This document shows, piece by piece, positions 25,670 to 33,553 of a stretch of DNA of 64,000 bases. The translations under genes were made by a program, and so were the position numbers. The notes under the pieces were generated by a model, which saw nothing but the letters and a program-made list of their open reading frames with translations, had not been told where the DNA came from and did no database searches. The DNA lies in the NCBI GenBank assembly GCA_030429045.1, contig JAUIEA010000003.1, positions 17,855 through 81,854 on the forward strand, read 5' to 3'. The stretch's first letter is position 1. Each line of letters begins with the position of its first letter. The DNA comes from Bacteroidia bacterium. Lineage in GTDB: Bacteria; Bacteroidota; Bacteroidia; Chitinophagales; Saprospiraceae.

Positions 25670-26608
25670 ATGAAAACGATCCGGAACATCCCCAACTCCT
25701 GGCAACCTGCAGCTCGGGGATTTGTCAGCTATCTCCAATTGGAAAAGGGATTGTCCTCCCACACGGTGGATGCCTATCTGCAAGATGTCAGCAAACTCGC
25801 GTCCTATCTGAACTCGACCGATCTAGCCGTTGCCCCTGCACAGATGACAATGGCACATCTCGAGGATTTTATCCGCCAGATCCATTCCATTGGTCTGGCT
25901 CGCACGACCCAGGCACGGATCGTTTCGGGAATGAAAGCGTTTTGCCAGTATCTGATCCTGGAAGAGATCCTCGATCACGATCCATCTTCCCTCCTGGAAG
26001 CCCCCGTTTTGGAACGAAAGATCCCGGATGTCCTGTCCATCGAAGAAATTGAAGCGATCCTCATGGCCATCGACCTGTCCCAGCCTTTTGGCCAGCGCGA
26101 CAGGGCCATGCTGGAAGTGCTGTATGCCTGCGGATTGCGGGTCAGTGAACTGACCGGATTGCGGATCGCCGACCTGTTCCTTGAAATTGGCTATATCAAG
26201 GTCATCGGTAAAAACAACAAGGAGCGCCTGATCCCCATCGGTGAGGAAGCCATCAAGCACCTGAACTATTACCTGACCGATATCCGGCAACACCAATCTG
26301 CCAAACCGGATGCCGATCATATCGTCTTTCTCAATCAGCGGGGCGGACAACTTTCCCGGGTGATGGTGTTTATGTTGATCAAGAAGCTCACTACACAGGC
26401 GGGAATTGCCAAAACTGTCAGCCCCCATACGTTCCGCCATTCCTTTGCCACCCATCTGGTTGAAGGCGGTGCCGACCTGCGCGCCGTCCAGGAAATGCTC
26501 GGACATGAATCCATAACGACAACTGAGATCTATACCCATCTGGATATGCGATACCTCAGGGAGACCATTCTTCGTTTTCACCCGGCAAATCGTTCTGCCT
26601 CATCCTGA
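25670..26608 (+). CDS. xerD: Site-specific tyrosine recombinase XerD
   Basis: 312 residues. It acts with XerC at dif to resolve chromosome dimers at division. The N-terminal SAM-like core-binding domain (about 10-95) is followed by the catalytic domain with Arg in ACGLRVSELTGL, Lys in VIGKNNKERLIPIG, the HxxR box HTFRHSFATHLVEGGADLRA, His in LGHES and Tyr in TTEIYTHLD. Length and motifs match XerD rather than an integrase, and no att-like or phage genes adjoin. ATG 25670. A promoter for the next gene starts 20 bp after its stop. Confidence 0.92.
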   Translation: MKTIRNIPNSWQPAARGFVSYLQLEKGLSSHTVDAYLQDVSKLASYLNSTDLAVAPAQMTMAHLEDFIRQIHSIGLARTTQARIVSGMKAFCQYLILEEILDHDPSSLLEAPVLERKIPDVLSIEEIEAILMAIDLSQPFGQRDRAMLEVLYACGLRVSELTGLRIADLFLEIGYIKVIGKNNKERLIPIGEEAIKHLNYYLTDIRQHQSAKPDADHIVFLNQRGGQLSRVMVFMLIKKLTTQAGIAKTVSPHTFRHSFATHLVEGGADLRAVQEMLGHESITTTEIYTHLDMRYLRETILRFHPANRSASS

Positions 26609-26627
26609 TCGAATCCGATCACCGGTG

Positions 26628-26635
26628 TACTTTTG
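26628..26635 (+). promoter_or_regulatory. -7 box immediately before the Ig-like lipoprotein gene
   Basis: TACTTTTG, a perfect TAnnTTTG, ends 9 bp before ATG 26645. Transcription would start at or within a few bases of the start codon, giving a nearly leaderless mRNA. No clear -33 element. Confidence 0.55.
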
Positions 26636-26644
26636 CCCAAACGA

Positions 26645-28234
26645 ATGCCCTTGACACTCCGCCTGATCGTTCTGTTCATTTTCCTGTCGAGCTGCGCACG
26701 GGTGCTTCCCCCGGAAGGCGGCGAAAAGGATACCACTCCGCCCGTCATCCAGAAAGCCCTCTCCACCCCGGACCGCCAAACGATGTTCAGGCCCGAGACC
26801 GTCCGGTTGGTCTTTGATGAATGGATCCAGCTGAAAGACGCGCTCAAGGAAGTGGTCATTTCGCCCCCTGTCAAAAAGAACCCCGTGGTCACTGCCGAAG
26901 GGAAGGCTGTAGTCGTGACCTTCGACCCGGAAGAACCCTGGAAGGACAGTACAACCTATACCCTGTATTTTGGAAAAGCGATCCAGGACAGGAATGAAGG
27001 CAATCCGGCAGAGTCTCTCCGATTCGTCTTTTCTACCGGACCTGTGGTGGATTCGTTGACGGCCCGGGGCCAGTTGATCCATGCCAAAACCGGCGAACCC
27101 GTACCGGATGCCCTGGTGATCCTGCACCGGAGTCCCCACGATTCGGCCATTACCCTTCAGCTGCCCGACTATGTGGCCCGTACCGACAAACAGGGGCAAT
27201 ATCGACTGGACAACCTGCGATCCGGCACATACCGGCTTTTTGGCCTGGCCGAAAAAACGACGAACTACCTCTATGACCTGCCAAATGAATGGATCGGGTG
27301 GCAACCGGGAGTCCTTCAGATCGACAGTCCATCCACCCTCCTTCCCACGCTTCGATTGTCGCCTCCTTCCAGATCTTTTCGGATCCTGTCTTCCGACTCG
27401 ACCACCATCCGGGGCAGCCTGGCCCTTTCATTCAGCAAACCCCCGAACACCTATCGGCTCCTGGCTGAAGAGGAGAAGGCCCCTGTCCTGCAATGGCTGG
27501 GAGACACCATCCTCCGATTGTGGTCGGCCGAAGAGCTGGCCGGGTCCCTCCTGTTCAACGAAACGGATACCGTCCAATTTCACCTCTTTCCGGATACCCT
27601 GACCCCGCTGCCCATCGTCCGGCAGGCCAGACAGGGCAAACTACCGCCGGGTCAGCCGATCCGGATGGTGGCCCCGGTTCCCCTGTTCGAAACAGATACC
27701 AGTCGTATCCAGGTGTGGCGGGATTCCATACGTCTGCCCCTGACCTCCATACATCGATCCAGTTCTGGAGACTCCCTTACCCTGGCGGGTATCAAGGCTG
27801 AGCATACTACCCTGAGAATCTTCTTCCTCCCCGGTGCCCTGACCGATCTTTACGGACGATCGAATCTGGACACCCTGCTTATTCCGGCCAGTATGGGATC
27901 GCAATCTGAACTGGTCCAGCTGCGATTGCTGATCGACAGTCTGCCTCCGGACCAGCAGGTCATCCTGGAACTCATGAATGGATCTGCCCTGCTCGGCAAG
28001 TGGGTCCACTCCGGGACGAAACGATGGGAACTGTCCGTTCCCGGACTGGCTCCGGGAACCTACCAGGCCTTCCTCACTCTGGACCAGAACCGGAACGGCT
28101 TCTGGGATCCGGCGGACTACTACCGGGACGACCCCGCTGAACTGCGCAGTGGTTTCCCGTTATCCGGACTTCGCGCCAATTGGGAGATGGAAATCCCCCT
28201 CATTCCCCAATGGCCATCTGTACCTCCGAATTGA
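26645..28234 (+). CDS. Ig-like (Big_5-type) lipoprotein
   Basis: About 529 residues. Lipoprotein signal LRLIVLFIFLSSCARVLPP with lipobox LSSC. An SbsA/Big_5-type Ig-like domain (about 30-135) contains TPPVIQKALSTPD and LVFDEWIQLKD. A carboxypeptidase-regulatory-like domain (about 140-230) follows, and the C-terminal half is beta-rich with no recognised domain. This architecture is widespread in Bacteroidota, with no known function. The track start is the TTG inside the -7 box; ATG 26645 is clearly better. It precedes lptB by 14 bp and may share a transcript with it. Confidence 0.85.
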   Translation: MPLTLRLIVLFIFLSSCARVLPPEGGEKDTTPPVIQKALSTPDRQTMFRPETVRLVFDEWIQLKDALKEVVISPPVKKNPVVTAEGKAVVVTFDPEEPWKDSTTYTLYFGKAIQDRNEGNPAESLRFVFSTGPVVDSLTARGQLIHAKTGEPVPDALVILHRSPHDSAITLQLPDYVARTDKQGQYRLDNLRSGTYRLFGLAEKTTNYLYDLPNEWIGWQPGVLQIDSPSTLLPTLRLSPPSRSFRILSSDSTTIRGSLALSFSKPPNTYRLLAEEEKAPVLQWLGDTILRLWSAEELAGSLLFNETDTVQFHLFPDTLTPLPIVRQARQGKLPPGQPIRMVAPVPLFETDTSRIQVWRDSIRLPLTSIHRSSSGDSLTLAGIKAEHTTLRIFFLPGALTDLYGRSNLDTLLIPASMGSQSELVQLRLLIDSLPPDQQVILELMNGSALLGKWVHSGTKRWELSVPGLAPGTYQAFLTLDQNRNGFWDPADYYRDDPAELRSGFPLSGLRANWEMEIPLIPQWPSVPPN

Positions 28235-28248
28235 CCTATCTTTAACCC

Positions 28249-28989
28249 ATGAAGCTAAGGGCCGAACATCTCGTGAAGCAATATGGCAGCCGGACGGTTG
28301 TGAATGATGTGTCCCTGGAAGTGAACCAGGGGGAGATCGTGGGCCTGCTCGGACCCAATGGAGCGGGAAAGACCACCAGCTTCTACATGGTCGTCGGATT
28401 TATCCAGCCTAACGGGGGCCAGGTTTTTCTCAATGATCAGGAGATCACCAACCTGCCCATGTACAAACGAGCCCGACTGGGTGTCGGTTATCTCCCCCAG
28501 GAGGCATCTGTCTTCCGAAAAATGACGGTCGAGGATAATATCCGGGCTGTGCTGGAAATGACCGACTTGTCCAAGGAGGAACAACGCGACAAAATGGAAT
28601 CCCTGATCGAAGAATTCAACCTGCACAAGGTGAGGAAAGGAAACGGAGACACTCTTTCCGGTGGCGAGCGCCGACGCACCGAAATTGCCCGGGCCCTGGC
28701 GACCAACCCCAACTTTATCCTGTTGGACGAACCCTTTGCCGGCATCGACCCGATCGCTGTCGAAGACATCCAGTACAATGTATCCCGTCTGAAAAACCGA
28801 AACATCGGCATCCTCATCACCGACCACAATGTCCAGGAAACCCTGTCCATTACCGATCGGGCCTATCTCATGTTTGAAGGGAGCATCCTCAAGGCCGGCA
28901 CTGCAGAGGAACTGGCCGCCGACGAAGTAGTCCGGAGAGTCTATCTCGGTCAACAGTTCGAATTGAAACGCAAGGAAATCAATCTGTGA
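28249..28989 (+). CDS. lptB: LPS export ABC transporter ATP-binding protein LptB
   Basis: 246 residues. Cytosolic ATPase of the LptB2FG complex that extracts lipopolysaccharide from the inner membrane. Walker [12 protein letters not shown]-loop [16 protein letters not shown], signature LSGGERRR, Walker [14 protein letters not shown] and switch His ITDHN are intact. The signature [15 protein letters not shown] and overall length are characteristic of LptB. A -7-like TATCTTTA lies just upstream (28237-28244). lptF/G, lptA and lptC are not adjacent; two small exported-protein genes follow with overlapping start/stop codons. Confidence 0.94.
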   Translation: MKLRAEHLVKQYGSRTVVNDVSLEVNQGEIVGLLGPNGAGKTTSFYMVVGFIQPNGGQVFLNDQEITNLPMYKRARLGVGYLPQEASVFRKMTVEDNIRAVLEMTDLSKEEQRDKMESLIEEFNLHKVRKGNGDTLSGGERRRTEIARALATNPNFILLDEPFAGIDPIAVEDIQYNVSRLKNRNIGILITDHNVQETLSITDRAYLMFEGSILKAGTAEELAADEVVRRVYLGQQFELKRKEINL

Positions 28990-29228
28990 TGAAGCGTACT
29001 TGCCTGGCCATCGGCATACTTTCCCTGGTCGCCTGCAGTCCGGAAAACGAGTTTCTCAATTCTACCCAGAAGCGGCAGGTGATGGAGATCTCCGAGCGAC
29101 GATATCAGGACATGCTACCACAGCTGGATCTGCGCTGTGACTATCTCCAGGACAGCCTCCAGCCCTACCTGATCGACTCCCTGATGAATGCCCGGATCCG
29201 GGATATGAACCGAAAGCTGCATCAATGA
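28989..29228 (+). CDS. Small lipoprotein of the lptB operon, unknown
   Basis: 79 residues. Lipoprotein signal [16 protein letters not shown] with a clear lipobox (LVAC), then a charged helical body (STQKRQVMEISERRYQDMLP) without Trp. ATG 28989 overlaps the lptB stop (TGATG), so the GTG start in the track is not needed. Its stop overlaps the next start (ATGA). I recognise no family. Tight coupling to lptB suggests envelope work. Confidence 0.75.
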   Translation: MKRTCLAIGILSLVACSPENEFLNSTQKRQVMEISERRYQDMLPQLDLRCDYLQDSLQPYLIDSLMNARIRDMNRKLHQ

Positions 29229-29584
29229 ATCCATCGATCCTCATACTCCTGATGTTGCTTCTGCTGGCCACACCGGACCCCGACGTGCCGGCCCTGGAGC
29301 CCAAGGTCGAAGAGGCCATCCAGGCCAATCTCGAAGAGCGGAAGGCCGCCTTCTGGAAAGAGTGTCGGACCGCTGCCGTGGAACAGGCCTCCCGGTTTGT
29401 GGATTCCATGCTCCTGGTCCAGGCACCCTGGACCAGCGAGGATTCCCTACTCCCACCACCCCGACCAGAACGACCGCTTTTAGACTCTGCCCGGATCGAA
29501 GTCGACACCACCCCATTACGACCTATTCTTCCAGTGGACAAGAAGATCAGATCCTCCGGTGGTTCAACTTCCTCATCCGGCTAG
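29225..29584 (+). CDS. Small exported or membrane-anchored protein of the lptB operon, unknown
   Basis: 119 residues with a short N-terminal hydrophobic stretch (PSILILLMLLLLATPDPD), a helical charged middle containing one Cys (KAAFWKECRTAAVEQASRFV) and a Pro/Ser-rich disordered tail. Starts with ATG overlapping the previous stop by 4 bp. The helical segment resembles the body of the preceding lipoprotein in style (helical, charged, ...DSLM/DSML), so the two might interact or be diverged relatives; that is inference. Family not recognised. Confidence 0.65.
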   Translation: MNPSILILLMLLLLATPDPDVPALEPKVEEAIQANLEERKAAFWKECRTAAVEQASRFVDSMLLVQAPWTSEDSLLPPPRPERPLLDSARIEVDTTPLRPILPVDKKIRSSGGSTSSSG

Positions 29585-29690
29585 CGGGGAGGAGAACGCC
29601 GGCTGAAGGGATCCCGTCCTTCCAGTGTGGAAAGACCCCGTGAAAGCAGATGGAAACATCCGCGATGTATTGTCATCCTCAAATACTGTC

Positions 29691-30488
29691 ATGAATCAAA
29701 CTGTATTGATCACCGGTGGTTCCCGTGGAATCGGACTGGCCCTGGCCCGTCACTTTGCCCGTGCGGGAGATCGTCTTATTCTGGCGGCATTGCCGGATCC
29801 CGAACTGGAGCACGCTGCCCAATCCCTGAAGGACGCTTTCCCGGACGTTCAGGTACTGACTTACCCCGTTGACCTGACCACCCCGGATGCCCCGCAGCGA
29901 TTGTGGTCCTTTGTCCATGAACACCAGTGGCACGTCGATGTCCTGGTGAACAATGCCGGATTTGGCACCTGGGGAGAAGTGCCTCGTATCGATGTGGAGC
30001 AGGAACTCCGGATGATCGATCTCAATATCAGGGCGGTCTATTCACTGACTCGGTTGGCATTGGATACCATGCAGACAAGAGACTCCGGTCATATCATCTT
30101 TATCGCTTCGATCGCCGCATTCCAACCCAATCCCTACATGGCGACCTATGGTGCCACAAAGGCGTTCATTCGCAATTTCGGAATGGCCTTGTATCATGAA
30201 CTGAAAGCCAAACGATCCGGTATCCGGGTCACCACGGTTTGTCCACCGGCTATTCCAACGGCCTTCCGGGAGGTGGCCGGCATGCATCGATCCACCTTAT
30301 ATTCCGGATGGTTGTCCAGCGATGTGGAGACTGTCGCCCGGGCGACGTGGAAGGGATATTTGCGGAAGTCCAGACAGGTCATCCCCACCTGGTACCTCCC
30401 GTTGATCAACCCGATCAGCCGCCTGCTTCCAGAGCAATTCAGCATCTGGCTGTCACGTCAGACCCTGCGTCAAAATCTGCCCGGATAA
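29691..30488 (+). CDS. Short-chain dehydrogenase/reductase (SDR)
   Basis: 265 residues. Classical SDR: Rossmann motif TGGSRGIGLAL, NNAGFG, and the active-site Ser (IIFIASIAAF) and YGATKAF (YxxxK). The C-terminus has a hydrophobic helix (YLPLINPISRLLPEQFSIWL), as in SDRs acting on lipophilic substrates. ATG 29691 is preferred over the track start 66 bp upstream, which precedes the Rossmann fold without homology. NAD(P)-dependent oxidoreductase; substrate unknown. Stands between the lptB operon and a nucleotidyltransferase gene with its own promoter. Confidence 0.9.
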   Translation: MNQTVLITGGSRGIGLALARHFARAGDRLILAALPDPELEHAAQSLKDAFPDVQVLTYPVDLTTPDAPQRLWSFVHEHQWHVDVLVNNAGFGTWGEVPRIDVEQELRMIDLNIRAVYSLTRLALDTMQTRDSGHIIFIASIAAFQPNPYMATYGATKAFIRNFGMALYHELKAKRSGIRVTTVCPPAIPTAFREVAGMHRSTLYSGWLSSDVETVARATWKGYLRKSRQVIPTWYLPLINPISRLLPEQFSIWLSRQTLRQNLPG

Positions 30489-30631
30489 TACCGGCTGACC
30501 AGGGACGACCTGTTGAAGCAAGATTTCCCTGTACCTGGATCGTCTGCCCGGATCGACCTTTGGATCACGACCCTGTCCAGGATCAGATTGACCACAAGAA
30601 CTGCCACCATGCATCAACCTGGATTTTACCG

Positions 30632-30639
30632 TAAGTTTG
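30632..30639 (+). promoter_or_regulatory. -7 box of the sugar nucleotidyltransferase gene
   Basis: TAAGTTTG, an exact TAnnTTTG, ends 7 bp before the ATG, again predicting a nearly leaderless transcript. No clear -33 element. Confidence 0.55.
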
Positions 30640-30646
30640 GGCATCT

Positions 30647-31642
30647 ATGAAAGCCATCATTCCCGTGGCCGGGGCCGGTATCCGCCTTCGTCCACATACC
30701 TATACCCAACCCAAGCCCCTGATCCCCGTCGCGGGTAAGCCGATCATCGCTTTCCTGGTCGATCAACTGGTCGATGCGGGCGTTCAGGACTTTGTCTTTA
30801 TCATCGGCTATCTCGGAGAGAAGATGCGCTTGTACCTGGAGCAGTCCTATCCAGATCTCCGCAAAACGTTTGTCACCCAAACCAACCGCCTGGGATCCGC
30901 TCATGCATTATATATGGCCCGGGATTCCTTTGCCGATGACGAGGAATTGATCATTGTCTTCGGAGATACCATCATTGACCTGGAGATGACCCGTTTTCTT
31001 CAAAGTCCGACGTCCTGCCTGGCAGTCAAGAAGGTCAAAGATCCCCGGAATGTCGGGGTGGTGGAAGTCGATGAGACAGGCAAGGCCCTGCACCTGGTCG
31101 AAAAGCCCAGTATTCCCAAATCCAATCTCGCCCTGGTCGGGATGTACAAGGTCCGGGAAGTGGCTGCATTCCGACGGGCCATTACATCCGTTGTGGAACG
31201 TGATATACAGACGCGCCAGGAATACCAGTTGACAGATGCCCTGGAAGCCATGATCCGAGAAGGCATACCCTTCCAGACCATGGAAGTCAGGAATTGGTTT
31301 GATTGTGGAAAAAAAGAAGTCCTGCTCGAGACGAATGCCATGATGCTCAAGCGTCCCGGGGCAGCCACCACCAATACAACCGGCCTGGAAAATACCATTG
31401 TGATCCCACCGGTCTATATCGGGGAGAACTGCTCCATCAGTCACTCCATTATCGGCCCCAATGTGAGTATCGGCGGGAACACCCGCATCTACGCCAGCAT
31501 GATCCGAGAATCTATCGTGGGCAACTTTTCCAATCTGGAAGAGGTGGTTCTCCACCACAGTATCATCGGCAATGACTCCTCCATCCAGGGGCCCAGACAG
31601 AGTCTTAACACGGGTGATAATACAGAAATCGACTTCGTGTGA
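30647..31642 (+). CDS. Sugar-1-phosphate nucleotidyltransferase with left-handed beta-helix tail
   Basis: 331 residues. N-terminal pyrophosphorylase domain: signature IIPVAGAGIRLRPHT, PKPLIPVAGKP, the metal-binding Asp in IIVFGDTIID and the Lys in HLVEKP. From about residue 250 hexapeptide repeats follow (IPPVYIGENCSISHSIIGPN), forming a left-handed beta-helix. This architecture is common to glucose-1-phosphate thymidylyl/uridylyl- and mannose-1-phosphate guanylyltransferase-like proteins; the sugar cannot be decided. It supplies NDP-sugar for glycan synthesis. The last 20 residues (GPRQSLNTGDNTEIDF) are typical of Bacteroidota members. Confidence 0.88.
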   Translation: MKAIIPVAGAGIRLRPHTYTQPKPLIPVAGKPIIAFLVDQLVDAGVQDFVFIIGYLGEKMRLYLEQSYPDLRKTFVTQTNRLGSAHALYMARDSFADDEELIIVFGDTIIDLEMTRFLQSPTSCLAVKKVKDPRNVGVVEVDETGKALHLVEKPSIPKSNLALVGMYKVREVAAFRRAITSVVERDIQTRQEYQLTDALEAMIREGIPFQTMEVRNWFDCGKKEVLLETNAMMLKRPGAATTNTTGLENTIVIPPVYIGENCSISHSIIGPNVSIGGNTRIYASMIRESIVGNFSNLEEVVLHHSIIGNDSSIQGPRQSLNTGDNTEIDFV

Positions 31643-31675
31643 GCGAAAACGTTCGACTAGAGGAATGGACCTTCC

Positions 31676-32557
31676 TCAGATCTTTGGTTGTACGATCTGG
31701 AAGACTCGACTGAGGTTAAAACCAAACTGGATCTCTCCCTTCAGCCAACTTCCATTGGCCTCCGTGATGAATGCCCGTTCGTTCATACCCGTGCTATTGC
31801 TGAAATGCAACTGAAAGATATGTCCACCGGTTTCGATATCCACCCCCACCGACAGCGGGTTGCGAATGACCAGGTTAGGGAAGCGATTGAAGCTGTGAAC
31901 ATAATCGAGCAAGACCGCGACCCGTTGTGTGATCTTATACCGCATACCCATTTCCAGTGCATAGATCGTATTAGGGTCAAGTGAGCCACTGCTCAGATTG
32001 CGATGAACGATGGTCGGCGTCATCTGCAGGGTGAACTTGTCTGAGAATTTTCGTCCGATGATGACCTGATGGTAGTAGGCCAACCGGTCTGATCCGGAAA
32101 ACGCCTCTCCAGGATAGGGGTCCTTCAAGCCATTGCGTGTCAGTCCACCCACCCAGGTCAGTGTCACCGGCATCACCTTTGCACCGGTGCTTTGCCGGAG
32201 GATCCGATATTTCACAAATGCGTCGATCTCCTTTTTCTGGTTGGTCCGGCCAAACCCGACCGTCAGATTCGAGGTGATCCCATAATCAAAGCTCAGGCGA
32301 ATACTGGCATTATCCAGGCCAAAGACATCGTAAAATCCCTGATCCAGGCGGCCAAAACGATGCAGGATCCGAAAATCCAGAGCCCCGGAATGCAGCATTT
32401 CCAGGCTGTGGCTATTGATCACCCGGGGCGACTTGAACGCGTAGGCAGCATAATCCGTCTTTTCCGTTTCGCCCAGCAGGCTCAGGAGGTCCTCCTGTGC
32501 CTGTATGAGGGAGAAGGGGGCTAGAAAAAAGCAAAGGAGTAAGGGTAACGTTCTCAT
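31676..32557 (-). CDS. DUF5777-family outer-membrane beta-barrel protein
   Basis: 293 residues with signal peptide MRTLPLLLCFFLAPFSLIQAQ, then strand-rich sequence with alternating aromatic/hydrophobic residues (RILHRFGRLDQGFYDVFGLD, VAVLLDYVHSFN). This matches DUF5777 proteins, which in Bacteroidota occur next to secreted c-type cytochrome-like proteins, as here: the cytochrome gene lies 21 bp upstream in the same direction. Probably an outer-membrane barrel. Function unknown. Confidence 0.8.
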   Translation of the reverse strand: MRTLPLLLCFFLAPFSLIQAQEDLLSLLGETEKTDYAAYAFKSPRVINSHSLEMLHSGALDFRILHRFGRLDQGFYDVFGLDNASIRLSFDYGITSNLTVGFGRTNQKKEIDAFVKYRILRQSTGAKVMPVTLTWVGGLTRNGLKDPYPGEAFSGSDRLAYYHQVIIGRKFSDKFTLQMTPTIVHRNLSSGSLDPNTIYALEMGMRYKITQRVAVLLDYVHSFNRFPNLVIRNPLSVGVDIETGGHIFQLHFSNSTGMNERAFITEANGSWLKGEIQFGFNLSRVFQIVQPKI

Positions 32558-32578
32558 ATCATCCAGGATACCAGGAGG

Positions 32579-33235
32579 TTAATTATTCTGGGCCCCGTCG
32601 GCAACCCATTTCTCGATCTGTCGGATCGCACATTCAGGAAGTTTATTTCCATTCTTCGGCATGGCGGAATAGCCACTCGCATGCCGGACACTGCCCGCAA
32701 GAGTACCGTTATCGGCATAGGGCTTCACCTTGGACCAGGTGGAAAGATCAATATCACCTTCTGGCTGAGATCCCGAATGACATCCGGTACAGTAGGTTGT
32801 CAGTATGGGTGATACTGTCCCGGCATATCCGACAAAGGTCGTATCACAAGCGCTGATGCAATCCAGCGATTGGACTGCTCCTTCCTCGATCCACCTGGCA
32901 AACAGGGCAATCTGCTCGTCAGAAAACGGCTCGGCCGGGGATTGCGGCATCCGTTTTTCACCGAATGGAAGGATGAGCACCTTATACATCTCGGAGCCTT
33001 TGTAATGACCGGGTTCAACCCCTTCGAGAATGCCCTGGTACGTCGTGAAATCATAGCCTGCTGCATGATCTGTGCTGTTGTGACATCCACTTTGGGTGCA
33101 GTTACTGACGATCAACGGTTCGATATCCGTCTGGTAACAAATAGCCGGCTCCGGTAAATGGTCTTTGGTACATTGACTCAACACCAATACGATGGCACTG
33201 CAAACGAGGGTCAGGGTAACTGATTTCACGGTCAT
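32579..33235 (-). CDS. Secreted di-haem c-type cytochrome-like lipoprotein
   Basis: 218 residues. Lipoprotein signal with lipobox LVLSQC. Two cytochrome-like units: unit 1 has CTQSGCH (a CX4CH haem motif) with distal Met in EKRMPQSP; unit 2 has CTGCH (CXXCH) with distal Met in SAMPKNG. Both end in a similar helix (ALFARWIEEGA, RQIEKWVADGA), so the protein is an internal duplication of a small cytochrome domain. Start chosen at ATG 33235 rather than the TTG of the track. Cotranscribed with a DUF5777 barrel; electron partner unknown. Confidence 0.82.
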   Translation of the reverse strand: MTVKSVTLTLVCSAIVLVLSQCTKDHLPEPAICYQTDIEPLIVSNCTQSGCHNSTDHAAGYDFTTYQGILEGVEPGHYKGSEMYKVLILPFGEKRMPQSPAEPFSDEQIALFARWIEEGAVQSLDCISACDTTFVGYAGTVSPILTTYCTGCHSGSQPEGDIDLSTWSKVKPYADNGTLAGSVRHASGYSAMPKNGNKLPECAIRQIEKWVADGAQNN

Positions 33236-33464
33236 GATCAACTTGTCTGGAAGGTCATAAATGTACAGGGTTCTTCAGGACCCCTGGATACGATCCACTC
33301 TCTTTGCCCCGAAAAAAGGAACGAACCCGAAAATCTTGCGGCCAGGCCGGGAATTTGCCCCCTCAACCAGCAGAAAAGGGCTCCGGGGAGACCCCGCAAG
33401 CCATCCTGACCCGTCTCCGTCCGATCATTCGCAGAAATACCCCTGGCCACAGACCCGACTTGCA

Positions 33465-33495
33465 TTGCCTATTCTGCCTCTGTTGTGTATATTTG
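33465..33495 (+). promoter_or_regulatory. Full Bacteroidota promoter before the Omp28-like T9SS gene
   Basis: TTG (33465-33467), a 20-bp spacer and the perfect -7 box TATATTTG (33488-33495). The predicted leader is about 50 nt. Confidence 0.75.
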
Positions 33496-33553
33496 TTAGT
33501 GAGCAAAGACCATATTGCTCTGTTCCATCATTTATCTTATGACATCATTCACC

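Noticed and set aside
25670-26608. Integrase of a mobile element
   Set aside because: Length and motifs are those of XerD, and no attachment repeats, excisionase or phage genes flank it.
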